Source of the DNA: Hyphomicrobium_A sp044507625
GTDB lineage: Bacteria; Pseudomonadota; Alphaproteobacteria; Rhizobiales; Hyphomicrobiaceae
Length of the DNA stretch: 64,000 bases
Reading direction: 5' to 3'
Assembly (NCBI GenBank): GCA_044507625.1
Contig: JBIQJE010000003.1
Span: forward strand, 1-64,000
Position numbers and translations under genes: made by a program. Numbering within the stretch: the first letter of the stretch is position 1; every line of letters starts with the position of its first letter. This document shows positions 17,522 to 25,275 of the stretch, in pieces. The notes under the pieces were generated by a model. The model ran no database searches and had not been told where the DNA came from. It saw nothing but the letters and a program-made list of their open reading frames with translations.

Positions 17522-18357
17522 GCTGCGGTCTTCCGTCCCCTTCGACGCATCGGGGCACCCGCTATGTCGAGCAGCGAGCGCACTCGCTGAATCGAGTAGC
17601 CATTTTCGTCGGCGAGCTCTCGAACACTCTTTCCTTGGACGTATTGACGCCCGACCTCGCTTGCCATGGCCTCCGCAACTCGCCCGCTTACATGCGCATT
17701 TGGTAGCAGGGCCGGTAGTAGCGGACCTCCCTCATATCCCTTGTGGGTTTTGCCACGTGGTAACTTATCTTCCGGCGCCTCGTCGCCCCAAACCGTCCAT
17801 CCCACGCGAGGGTAGCGGGCAAATAGTTCCAGATAGGGGCCCGGCGAGCACGATTGGATCAAGTCATATTGCTCGTCGGGCTTTCGGGAATGTTCGCGCT
17901 TCCGTGTCTCAATCATATTGACTTGGGACCTGCCCGGCCGAAGCGTGCGCATCGATCCCTTAACACCGAACAAAAGCAGCTCTGTCACGTTCCGGAAGTA
18001 GAAACCGACCCCTCGTCCATCGGGCCCGCCGTCCTTCCTCCGCTTCGCCCAAACAATGTTGGATACATAACGAAAGCCCCACGCCCGCATCACATCCATG
18101 CCATCTGGTAGCAAGGCATTTGGCACCCAAAGGTACAGATGCGCGTTTTCAGCGGCGATTTTCGAAACGGGGAGAGATTTAATCGCCTCCATCGACATCG
18201 TGGAATAACGGTCGAGCCTCCGATGCTCAGGAGCGACCTTACCAGTGCGATTAGTGAAGCGCCAAGGTGGATCCGCGAGTATTGTCTGGAAGCCGCAGGC
18301 TACCTTGGGAAGGGGATCAGGCAACAGTTCAGGCCGGAGTGGAATGGAATCGCTCAT
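17518..18357 (-). CDS. MT-A70 family DNA N6-adenine methyltransferase with C-terminal helix-turn-helix
   Basis: The presumed modification enzyme of the cassette, 279 residues. The catalytic DPPW motif is at residues 29-32 (TILADPPWRF). Further MT-A70 features are LYLWVPNALLPDG and the S-adenosylmethionine-side stretch YLELFARYPRVGWTVWGDE near 175-192. Residues about 236-274 form a separate module (QYVQGKSVRELADENGYSIQ, RVRSLLDIAGAPMRRRG) that reads as a helix-turn-helix and resembles small actinobacterial HTH proteins. It probably lets the enzyme bind DNA as a regulator. ATG 18357 is preferred to a TTG nine bases upstream. It converges with the endonuclease gene. An alternative is an orphan methylase, but the adjacency argues for a complete system. 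Confidence 0.87.
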   Translation of the reverse strand: MSDSIPLRPELLPDPLPKVACGFQTILADPPWRFTNRTGKVAPEHRRLDRYSTMSMEAIKSLPVSKIAAENAHLYLWVPNALLPDGMDVMRAWGFRYVSNIVWAKRRKDGGPDGRGVGFYFRNVTELLLFGVKGSMRTLRPGRSQVNMIETRKREHSRKPDEQYDLIQSCSPGPYLELFARYPRVGWTVWGDEAPEDKLPRGKTHKGYEGGPLLPALLPNAHVSGRVAEAMASEVGRQYVQGKSVRELADENGYSIQRVRSLLDIAGAPMRRRGRKTAA

Positions 18358-18379
18358 GTAACCCAAGTTGCACGAAAAT

Positions 18380-18397
18380 AGATCTATTAATAGATCT
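18380..18397. promoter_or_regulatory. 18-bp palindrome with two AGATCT sites in the methyltransferase promoter
   Basis: AGATCTATTAATAGATCT is a perfect palindrome 23 bp upstream of the methyltransferase ATG. It consists of two copies of the BglII sequence around ATTAAT. It overlaps the best -10 hexamer and most of the spacer of the likely promoter. It is therefore a candidate operator for the methyltransferase's own HTH domain, or a methylation-sensitive switch. Confidence 0.7.
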
Positions 18398-18409
18398 TTT
18401 CAGGTGCAA
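18381..18409 (-). promoter_or_regulatory. Putative promoter of the methyltransferase gene
   Basis: On the minus strand TTGCAC (18404-18409) is followed after 17 bp by TAGATC (18381-18386), a four-of-six match to the -10 consensus. The latter lies inside the 18-bp AGATCT palindrome. Transcription from here would give a leader of roughly 15-20 bases. Inferred from consensus and spacing only. Confidence 0.4.
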
Positions 18410-18780
18410 ACACTGAAAATCGAGAGTGTGTGCTTGTGGGGGCACTGTCGCGACGTTGCAGCGAGCAGCCGCCAATGCAGCAAATCTAATCCCCGCATCA
18501 CCCACGTACTCCCTCAAGGGACGGCTCGAGACCGTCTCAAGTATCGGGACCAAACTCTGGTTGGTCGATAAACGAACCGCGGGCGGGCGCGCAAGCGCCG
18601 GACAAAAAACATAGATGCGGTGCCTGCGCGCCCCGTCTCCTCACTCATGGACATGCCTCGGAACACCGCCCGCGAGATCGCATCCGCATGCCCCGGCATG
18701 CACGTGCGCCGTAGCGTGCGCCGGCCAGCGTCCGGCACAACAGCCCTCAGGCGAGGGCGGCGACGATGTCAGATGGAAAA
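18410..18780. other. Right flank of the restriction-modification cassette
   Basis: There is no supportable gene. The first part is AT-richer like the cassette; from about 18560 the composition returns to that of the host chromosome, so an insertion boundary may lie here. I see no direct repeat, tRNA fragment or integrase that would mark an attachment site. No clear terminator for the leftward folC gene, which ends at 18781, could be found. Confidence 0.4.
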
Positions 18781-20124
18781 TCAGTTCGACTGCGGCTCGA
18801 CGCCTTCCTGCAAGCCGAGCACGTGCCCAGCAAGGTAGAGCGATCCGCAAACGAGAATGCGCTTCGGCCCCGCTGCGACGGCATCGGAGCGCTTCAGCGC
18901 CGCCGCAACGTCCGTCGCGCTTTCCGCCTTGAGACCCACCTCGCGCGCCGTCTCGGCCAGCGCTTCGGGCGCGTGCGGCGCTTCGTGCGCGCCCGGGATA
19001 GGCACTGTTACGACATGGCTCGCGAGCCCACGGAACGGCGCGAGGAATCCCGCCGCATCCTTGAGGCCCATCATGCCGACGATGAGGTGCAGCGGCTTCG
19101 GCGAACGCTCTTCCAGATCGGCGAGCGTCTGCGCCAGCGCGCGCCCTGCGGCAGGATTGTGCCCGCCGTCGAGCCATAATTCCGTGCCCGGCTGCAGCAG
19201 CGACGGCAGCGGACCGGCATCGAGGCGCTGCATGCGCGCGGGCCAGCGCGCCCCGGTAAGACCCTGCTCGATCGCCTGCTCGCCGATGCCGAGGTGCGGC
19301 AATGCCGCCGCTAAGCGCAGCGCCGCGGCGACGGCCGTACCCGCATTGCCGATCTGGTGGCTGCCGACGAGACCCGGCAGCGGCAGGTCGAGCAGCAACT
19401 CCTCCATTTGTACGACGAGGCGGCCACGCTGCTCATAGGCATCGAAGTGCTCGCCCCATACCGTGAGCGGCGCGCCGACGCGCAGCGCTTCGGCGCGGAT
19501 CACATCCTCCGCTTCCGGATCCTGCTGGGCGATGACCGCGGGTACGCCGGCACGCAAAATGCCCGCCTTCTCGTAGGCGATCTTGGAAAGCGTCGCCCCG
19601 AGCTTCTCCGAATGGTCCATCGAAATCGGCATGATGACGTCGAGCGCCGGCCGATCGATGACGTTCGTTGCATCGAGCCGCCCGCCGAGCCCCACCTCAA
19701 GCAGCAGCACGTCGGCGGGATGCTCGGCAAAGGCGAGGAAAGCCGCCGCCGTCGTGATCTCGAATTGCGTGACGTCGTCATGACCATTGAGGGCCTGCGT
19801 GCGCGTCAGCACATCGACAAGGGTCTCTTCGCCGATGGGCTCGGCCTTGCCGCTCGGGCCCGCCAGGGCGATGCGTTCGTGGAAACGCACAAGGTGCGGC
19901 GAGGTATAGACATGCACGCGCGCCCCCGCCGCCTCGAGAATGGCCTTCAGGTACGCCGTGACCGAGCCTTTGCCGTTGGTACCCGCCACGTGCACGACCG
20001 GCGGCAGGCGCCGATGCGGATCACCCAGCTTCGCGAGCAGCCGCTCGACGCGGCCCAGCGAAAGGTCGATCAGCAACGGGTGCAGCAGCTTCATCTCAGC
20101 GAGGAGCTTGGCGCTTGTCGGCAT
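18781..20124 (-). CDS. folC: Bifunctional folylpolyglutamate synthase / dihydrofolate synthase
   Basis: It adds L-glutamate to dihydropteroate and to folates, an ATP-dependent step of folate synthesis and retention. The Mur-ligase-type P-loop HVAGTNGKGSV is near residue 45, followed by the switch region TSPHLVRFHERI, the metal-site stretch LEVGLGGRLDATNVI and the C-terminal glutamate-ligase domain with LWLDGGHNPAAG. Length 447. The start ATG 20124 is chosen because GGAGAG stands 6 bases upstream; an in-frame start 57 bp earlier would add only a basic stretch. It follows accD on the same strand, as in many alphaproteobacteria. Confidence 0.96.
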   Translation of the reverse strand: MPTSAKLLAEMKLLHPLLIDLSLGRVERLLAKLGDPHRRLPPVVHVAGTNGKGSVTAYLKAILEAAGARVHVYTSPHLVRFHERIALAGPSGKAEPIGEETLVDVLTRTQALNGHDDVTQFEITTAAAFLAFAEHPADVLLLEVGLGGRLDATNVIDRPALDVIMPISMDHSEKLGATLSKIAYEKAGILRAGVPAVIAQQDPEAEDVIRAEALRVGAPLTVWGEHFDAYEQRGRLVVQMEELLLDLPLPGLVGSHQIGNAGTAVAAALRLAAALPHLGIGEQAIEQGLTGARWPARMQRLDAGPLPSLLQPGTELWLDGGHNPAAGRALAQTLADLEERSPKPLHLIVGMMGLKDAAGFLAPFRGLASHVVTVPIPGAHEAPHAPEALAETAREVGLKAESATDVAAALKRSDAVAAGPKRILVCGSLYLAGHVLGLQEGVEPQSN

Positions 20125-20226
20125 GCGGCTCTCCCGCCGTCTCTCTTTTTTGGATCGGCGGCGATGGTCCGAAGGTACCACCGACCGATGATCGCTGGGG
20201 GAGCCGCAAGAAGGCAGCCCGGTGCA

Positions 20227-21309
20227 CTAGTGTTGTCTGTCTTTGGTGATCGAGCGCGCCGCGGGCGTCTCGTCCTCGCCCAGAGTGATATCGCGCTTTT
20301 CCGTGCGCACCGTCGGGTCGAAGTGTTGCTCGGGCTCGAGGATCTCCGGCTCGACCGTCGTCACGGAACCATTGTGGGCGCCGGCCGTATCGATGCCGCT
20401 GCCGTTCATATGCACTTTCTTGCCGTTGAGCTTCGTTCTGTCGACGTGCTTCACCGGCTGGATGCCCATGAGCAAATGGCACAGGCGGCTGAGCGTCTCG
20501 CGCATCTTGTGGCGATGCACGACCATGTCGATCATGCCGTGCGCGAGAAGGTACTCGGCGCGCTGGAAGCCTTCCGGCAGTTGCTCGCGGATGGTCTGCT
20601 GGATGACGCGCGGGCCGGCGAAGCAGATGAGCGCGCCCGGCTCCGCGATGTGGATGTCGCCCAGCATGGCATACGACGCGGTGACGCCGCCCGTCGTCGG
20701 ATCGGTGAGCACCACGATGTAGGGCAGCTTGTTTTCGCGCAGGGCCTGCACCGCAATTGTGGTGCGCGGCATCTGCATGAGCGAAAGGATGCCTTCCTGC
20801 ATGCGCGCGCCGCCCGAGGCGGCGAACAGGATGAAGGGCGTCTTCTTCTCGACCGCGCGCATCATGCCGGCGATGACGGCCTCGCCCGCCGCCATACCGA
20901 GCGAGCCGGCCATGAAGCGGAAGTCCTGCGCGGCGGCGACGATATCCTGCCCGTCGAGCTTGCCTTCCCCGACCAGCACGGCGTCGTCGAGTTGCGTCGA
21001 CGACTTCGCATCCTTGAGACGCTCCGAATAGCGGCGGCCATCGCGGAACTTCAGCGGATCGGTCGCCACGGGCGGCACCGGCACACGCTCGTATTCGCCG
21101 CCGTCGAACAGGTGCTGCAGGCGCAGGTCCGCGCCCATGCGCATGTGATAGTCGGAACCGGGAACGACGAATTGATTGGCCTCGAGGTCTTTATAAAAGA
21201 CCATCTGGCCCGTCTCGGGGCACTTGATCCAAAGGTTGTCCGGCACCTCGCGCTTCGTGGTCAGGAAGCTGCGGATCTTCGGCCGGACGACGTTGTTGAT
21301 CCAGTTCAC
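20227..21309 (-). CDS. accD: Acetyl-CoA carboxylase carboxyltransferase subunit beta, zinc-ribbon-less form
   Basis: Together with AccA it transfers the carboxyl group from biotin to acetyl-CoA, the first step of fatty acid synthesis. The N-terminal NWINNVVRPKIRSFL and the crotonase-type core (GSLGMAAGEAVIAGM, FAASGGARMQEGI, TDPTTGGVTASYAM) are intact. The zinc ribbon is degenerate: CPETGQM and VVPGSDYHM stand where most AccD proteins have CPxCGE and CPxCGxH, so only one of four cysteines remains. This matches what I recall of Rhizobiales AccD. A roughly 60-residue acidic C-terminal extension is present. The start is the GTG at 21309, with GAGAGG 9 bases upstream. Length 360. Confidence 0.95.
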   Translation of the reverse strand: MNWINNVVRPKIRSFLTTKREVPDNLWIKCPETGQMVFYKDLEANQFVVPGSDYHMRMGADLRLQHLFDGGEYERVPVPPVATDPLKFRDGRRYSERLKDAKSSTQLDDAVLVGEGKLDGQDIVAAAQDFRFMAGSLGMAAGEAVIAGMMRAVEKKTPFILFAASGGARMQEGILSLMQMPRTTIAVQALRENKLPYIVVLTDPTTGGVTASYAMLGDIHIAEPGALICFAGPRVIQQTIREQLPEGFQRAEYLLAHGMIDMVVHRHKMRETLSRLCHLLMGIQPVKHVDRTKLNGKKVHMNGSGIDTAGAHNGSVTTVEPEILEPEQHFDPTVRTEKRDITLGEDETPAARSITKDRQH

Positions 21310-21475
21310 GCTCTTGGCCTCTCGACGCTTGGCCGGACCGGGCGGCAATGATTGCCTTGTCAGGCTTGGGCTTCGGTCCCTAGCACATGGAACCGTAAGA
21401 ACCCGCTTATATGGCGCTTTTCAGCGCTTTGCCGCACTGCGGCAATTGGAGCGGTTAACCGCCGCTCCGGTGTGC

Positions 21476-22303
21476 TCAGGCGGCCCGCACAGCGGCCGCT
21501 AGAGAGCCCACCAAATCTAGGACAGCCGGCACCGTCTTGCTAGTGGAGCGGCCGTCCGCGGCAAGGCTCTGCGCAATGGCGCCGACGAGGGCCGAACCGA
21601 CCACGACGGCGTCAGCCACCTTGCCCAGCGCCTGCGCTTGATCGGGGCTTTTTACGCCGAAACCGACCGCGACGGGAAGAGGCGTTGAGCGCTTAATCCG
21701 CTCCACCTGCTTATGAACATTGTTAACATTAGGCGTGGCGGTGCCGGTGATGCCGGTGATCGACACGTAGTAGAGGAAGCCGGACGTATTTTCGAGCACG
21801 GCGGGCAGGCGCTTTTCGTCCGTCGTCGGCGTCGCGAGGCGGATGAAGTTGAGGCCGGCCGCGGTCGCGGGAATGCACAGCTCATCGTCCGCCTCCGGCG
21901 GCAGATCGACCACGATGAGACCGTCGACTCCCGCGGCCTTCGCATCCGCCAGGAAAGCCCCGTTGGGATAGACGTAGATCGGGTTGTAATAGCCCATCAG
22001 CACGATGGGCGTATCCTGATCGCCCTTGCGGAACTCGGCGACCATGGCGAGCGTATCGCGCATCTTCTGCCCCGCCTTCAGCGCGCGCAGCGAAGAGGCC
22101 TGGATCGCCGGGCCGTCCGCCATCGGATCGGAGAACGGCATGCCGAGCTCGATCACGTCGGCACCCGCCGCCGGCAGCCCGGCGAGAATCTTCTTCGAAG
22201 TTTCGAGGTCCGGATCGCCCGCGGTGATAAAGGTGACGAGGCCGGGCCGGCCCTCACGCTTCAGGGCAGCGAAGCGGCGATCGATGCGCGTCTCAGTGGT
22301 CAT
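21476..22303 (-). CDS. trpA: Tryptophan synthase alpha subunit
   Basis: It cleaves indole-3-glycerol phosphate to indole and glyceraldehyde 3-phosphate; indole is channelled to TrpB. The TIM-barrel signature LPAAGADVIELGMPFSDPMA carries the catalytic glutamate, and the second acid follows in the DG of DGPAIQ. The phosphate site GFGVKSPDQ and VVGSALV are present. Length 275. The ATG at 22303 precedes TETRIDRRFAALK, the normal N-terminus. It is third in the trpF-trpB-trpA order on the minus strand, 50 bp after trpB, and accD follows. Confidence 0.97.
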   Translation of the reverse strand: MTTETRIDRRFAALKREGRPGLVTFITAGDPDLETSKKILAGLPAAGADVIELGMPFSDPMADGPAIQASSLRALKAGQKMRDTLAMVAEFRKGDQDTPIVLMGYYNPIYVYPNGAFLADAKAAGVDGLIVVDLPPEADDELCIPATAAGLNFIRLATPTTDEKRLPAVLENTSGFLYYVSITGITGTATPNVNNVHKQVERIKRSTPLPVAVGFGVKSPDQAQALGKVADAVVVGSALVGAIAQSLAADGRSTSKTVPAVLDLVGSLAAAVRAA

Positions 22304-22353
22304 GCGTAAATGATACCCATGCTCACCTCCCCCGAGGGCAGAGGTATTCGAAA

Positions 22354-23625
22354 TCAGATGTCCATGCCGAGGTAGCCGGCGACGGCGAACACGTCCTTGT
22401 CGCCGCGCCCGCACATGTTCATCACCAGAAGGTTGTCTTTCGGCAGCGTCGGCGCGAGCTTGGTGACGTAGGCGAGCGCATGCGAGGGCTCGAGTGCCGG
22501 GATGATCCCCTCGAGCTGCGCGCAGAGCTGGAAGGCTTCGAGCGCTTCGCCGTCCGTCGCCGGAACGTAGGTGACGCGGCCCGTATCCTTGAGCCACGCA
22601 TGCTCGGGGCCAACGCCCGGATAATCGAGGCCGGCGGAGATCGAATGGCCTTCGAGGATCTGGCCTTCCTTGTCCTGCAACAGGAACGTGCGATTGCCGT
22701 GCAGCACGCCGGGCGTTCCGCCCGTCATCGATGCGGCATGGCCGTTCTCCACCTCGATGCCATGGCCGCCCGCTTCGACGCCGTAGATCTTGACGCCCTC
22801 GTCATCGAGGAACGGATGGAAAAGGCCGATGGCGTTCGAGCCGCCGCCGATGCACGCCACGAGCGTATCCGGCAGACGGCCTTCCGCTTCCTGCATCTGC
22901 TCGCGTACTTCCTTGCCGATGATGGACTGGAAGTCGCGCACCAGTTCCGGATAGGGATGCGGGCCGGCGGCAGTGCCGATGATGTAGTAGGTGTCCTCGA
23001 CGTTGGTCACCCAGTCGCGCAGCGCTTCGTTCATGGCATCCTTCAGGGTGCCTGCGCCGCTGGTGACGGGATTGACCTTCGCCTTCAGCATGTGCATGCG
23101 CGCAACGTTCGGCTTCTGCCGCTCGACGTCGGTCGCGCCCATGAAGATCTCGCACGGCAGCCCGAAGCGCGCGCACACCGTCGCCACCGCGACGCCGTGC
23201 TGGCCGGCGCCTGTCTCCGCGATGATGCGCGTCTTGCCCATGCGCATCGCCAGCAGGATCTGCCCGAGGCAATTATTGATCTTGTGGCTGCCGGTGTGAT
23301 TGAGCTCGTCGCGCTTGAAATAGATCTTCGCGCCGCCGTTGCCGCCATTTGCCGCCGCCACGCCGCGCAGGTGCTCGGTGAGCCGCTCGGCGTAATAGAG
23401 CGGGCTCGGCCGGCCGGCATAGTGCGTATTGAGACGCGCCAGCTCAGCGTGGAATTTCGGATCGGCTTTGGCCTCGTTGTACGCCTTCTCCAAATCGAGA
23501 ATGAGCGGCATCAGCGTCTCGGCGACGAAGCGGCCGCCGAAAATGCCAAAATGCCCGCGCTCGTCCGGACCCCCGCGGAACGTATTGAGCTTGGCGTCCT
23601 GCGCCTTATCGGTCGACGTCGACAT
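22354..23625 (-). CDS. trpB: Tryptophan synthase beta subunit
   Basis: A PLP enzyme joining indole and L-serine to make tryptophan in the alpha2-beta2 complex. The PLP lysine motif LNHTGSHKINNCLGQ is near residue 110, the phosphate-binding loop CIGGGSNAIG near 258 and the conserved ETGAGQHG near 130. Length 423, including an N-terminal extension of about 20 residues before GRFVAETL. It is encoded between trpF and trpA. The start ATG at 23625 is well separated from trpF (55 bp). Confidence 0.98.
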   Translation of the reverse strand: MSTSTDKAQDAKLNTFRGGPDERGHFGIFGGRFVAETLMPLILDLEKAYNEAKADPKFHAELARLNTHYAGRPSPLYYAERLTEHLRGVAAANGGNGGAKIYFKRDELNHTGSHKINNCLGQILLAMRMGKTRIIAETGAGQHGVAVATVCARFGLPCEIFMGATDVERQKPNVARMHMLKAKVNPVTSGAGTLKDAMNEALRDWVTNVEDTYYIIGTAAGPHPYPELVRDFQSIIGKEVREQMQEAEGRLPDTLVACIGGGSNAIGLFHPFLDDEGVKIYGVEAGGHGIEVENGHAASMTGGTPGVLHGNRTFLLQDKEGQILEGHSISAGLDYPGVGPEHAWLKDTGRVTYVPATDGEALEAFQLCAQLEGIIPALEPSHALAYVTKLAPTLPKDNLLVMNMCGRGDKDVFAVAGYLGMDI

Positions 23626-23679
23626 TCTCGATCCTTTGCGGCCGTCCCCGCCTCGGACCCTAGGTCCGGCGAGGATGCG

Positions 23680-24339
23680 TCAGGCCGTCTGCTTAGCGGT
23701 CTTTGCCGCGCTAATAAAGCGGCGGATGAGCCCGGCGTCCTTCTCTCCGGGTCGACTTTCGACCCCCGAGGACACATCGACGGCGCGCGCGCCCGTCAGC
23801 CGGACGGCTTCGGCGACATTTTCCGGTGTCAGGCCGCCCGCGAGCACATAATCGATGCTCGCGTCGGCGGCGGCAAGGGCACGCCAGTCGAAGGCAATGC
23901 CATTTCCTCCGGGCAGAGCGCCCGCTGCGCCGGGCTGCGGCTTGGCATCGAACAGAATGCGATCGGCATATCCGGCATAGGCGCGCGCGCCGCACACGTC
24001 CCCGGGGCCGGAAACGCTCACCGCTTTCATCACCGGACGCCCGAACCGCTGACGGATGTCGCCGGCGCGTTCGGGACTTTCCGCTCCGTGGAGCTGGATG
24101 ATGTCGGGTGCGATCTCCTCGAGGATGCGCGCGAGCAGCGCATCGTTCGCGTCAACGACGAGGGCGACGGACTTGGCGCGTCCCCGCGCGGTATCGGCAA
24201 GCAGGCGTGCCACCGAAAATTCGACATTGCGCGGGCTGCGTCCATAGAAGACGAGGCCGACGTAGTCGGCGCCGGCGTCCAGCGCGGCCTCCAGCGCCTC
24301 GGCGCTGCGCAGTCCGCAGATTTTGACTTCCACGGTCAT
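23680..24339 (-). CDS. trpF: Phosphoribosylanthranilate isomerase
   Basis: It performs the Amadori rearrangement of N-(5-phosphoribosyl)anthranilate in tryptophan synthesis. The N-terminal catalytic-cysteine motif VKICGLRS, the stretch DYVGLVFYGRSPRNVE, the aspartate strand ADRILFDAKPQPG and the phosphate site VLAGGLTPENV, VDVSSGVES are all present. Length 219, normal for the TIM-barrel family. The ATG at 24339 directly precedes TVEVKICGL. First gene of the trpFBA group; it is preceded by the LapA-like gene. Confidence 0.97.
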   Translation of the reverse strand: MTVEVKICGLRSAEALEAALDAGADYVGLVFYGRSPRNVEFSVARLLADTARGRAKSVALVVDANDALLARILEEIAPDIIQLHGAESPERAGDIRQRFGRPVMKAVSVSGPGDVCGARAYAGYADRILFDAKPQPGAAGALPGGNGIAFDWRALAAADASIDYVLAGGLTPENVAEAVRLTGARAVDVSSGVESRPGEKDAGLIRRFISAAKTAKQTA

Positions 24340-24460
24340 GGTTCTAAGGCTGTCATCGTTTGGGTGCGCGGGGCGTACGCGAATTTCGCTGCAAGCATCT
24401 GACGGGTGGCGACGCACCGCGTGTGCCATTTCACTGTCCGGCGAATGCGCGGCCCGGTGC

Positions 24461-24835
24461 CTATGAGCCCGTTGCCGCCAAGCGCGGACGCCCGTTGCCG
24501 CCGGACTTCGCCGCTGCAGCCGCTGCGTCGCGCTCGCGGGTAAGCCGGTCGGCCTCCGCGTGCCAGCGGGCAGCAGCGCGGCCGTGATGCCGCGCATCGC
24601 GCCGCCATCGCGCCTGCGTCAGCCACGTCGCAACGCCGCCGAGCACGACGCCCAGCACCAGCGTGCCGAAGAGGTAGACGTAGAACGGAAGCGCGATCGA
24701 CAGCGCCGGCGATTCAGGCTGGAACGGGTCGAGCACGAGTTGCACCTCGTGGCGGTTCACCACGGCCAAGGTGACGAGCAACAGCCCGACCGGAAAAGCA
24801 ATGAGCAGCCAGACGATCCGCCTCAGCACGTGCAC
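24461..24835 (-). CDS. LapA-like (DUF1049) inner membrane protein
   Basis: A 124-residue protein with two membrane helices (VWLLIAFPVGLLLVTLAVVN and LPFYVYLFGTLVLGVVLGGV) flanking the conserved NRHEVQLVLDPF stretch, which places it in the LapA/DUF1049 family. In E. coli the relative LapA works with LapB in controlling lipopolysaccharide assembly; the role here is inferred from the family. The C-terminal third is a charged, alanine-rich cytoplasmic helix. The start codon is GTG (24835). It lies between ihfB and trpF, a common alphaproteobacterial arrangement. Confidence 0.85.
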   Translation of the reverse strand: MHVLRRIVWLLIAFPVGLLLVTLAVVNRHEVQLVLDPFQPESPALSIALPFYVYLFGTLVLGVVLGGVATWLTQARWRRDARHHGRAAARWHAEADRLTRERDAAAAAAKSGGNGRPRLAATGS

Positions 24836-24951
24836 AGCCTCGCAAATGCTCCAGCCGGGTGCGCTTCGACCCCGATGGGAAAGCGCCGGTCATCCGGCCC
24901 TTGATTGAAGAGCTAGAACGCGACTGCGGCTGAAACAAGCCTGCCCGCGTA

Positions 24952-25248
24952 CTAGTGGTTTTCTTTGCCGCCGTTCAGCCTATCGCGCAGCTCTTTACCG
25001 GTCTTGAAGAAGGGCACGAATTTCTCGGCGACATTCACCGATCTTCCGGTGCGCGGATTGCGGCCCTGACGAGCGGCGCGGTGCTTTACCGTGAAAGCGC
25101 CGAACCCGCGCAGCTCGACACGGTCGCCCCGCGACAGCGCCTCGACGATTTCGTCAAAGACGACTTTCACGATGCGCTCGACGTCGCGGTGGTAAAGATG
25201 GGGATTTGTACTCGCGATCTTATGGATCAACTCTGACTTTATCATCAC
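24952..25248 (-). CDS. ihfB: Integration host factor subunit beta
   Basis: A nucleoid protein that, with IHF-alpha, binds specific sites and bends DNA sharply for replication, recombination and sigma-54 transcription. The 98-residue protein has the HU/IHF fold. The DNA-intercalating arm RQGRNPRTGRSVNV and the signature RVELRGFGAFTVKHRAARQG are readable. Two ATG codons at the start (25248, 25245) are equivalent. It stands downstream of sppA and upstream of the LapA-like gene. The partner ihfA is not in this window. Confidence 0.95.
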   Translation of the reverse strand: MMIKSELIHKIASTNPHLYHRDVERIVKVVFDEIVEALSRGDRVELRGFGAFTVKHRAARQGRNPRTGRSVNVAEKFVPFFKTGKELRDRLNGGKENH

Positions 25249-25275
25249 TCGCCCCGCCGCAAATGCCTGAATTTA

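Noticed and set aside
16820..18357. Avoidance of AGATCT in the host as proof of BglII specificity
   Set aside because: AGATCT occurs at many places by eye (for example near 8884, 16264, 22787, 40592 and 50838), so no depletion is evident; a methylated chromosome need not avoid the site.
19357..21351. 664-codon open frame opposite folC and accD
   Set aside because: It spans two well-conserved genes on the other strand; composition is typical of an antisense frame.
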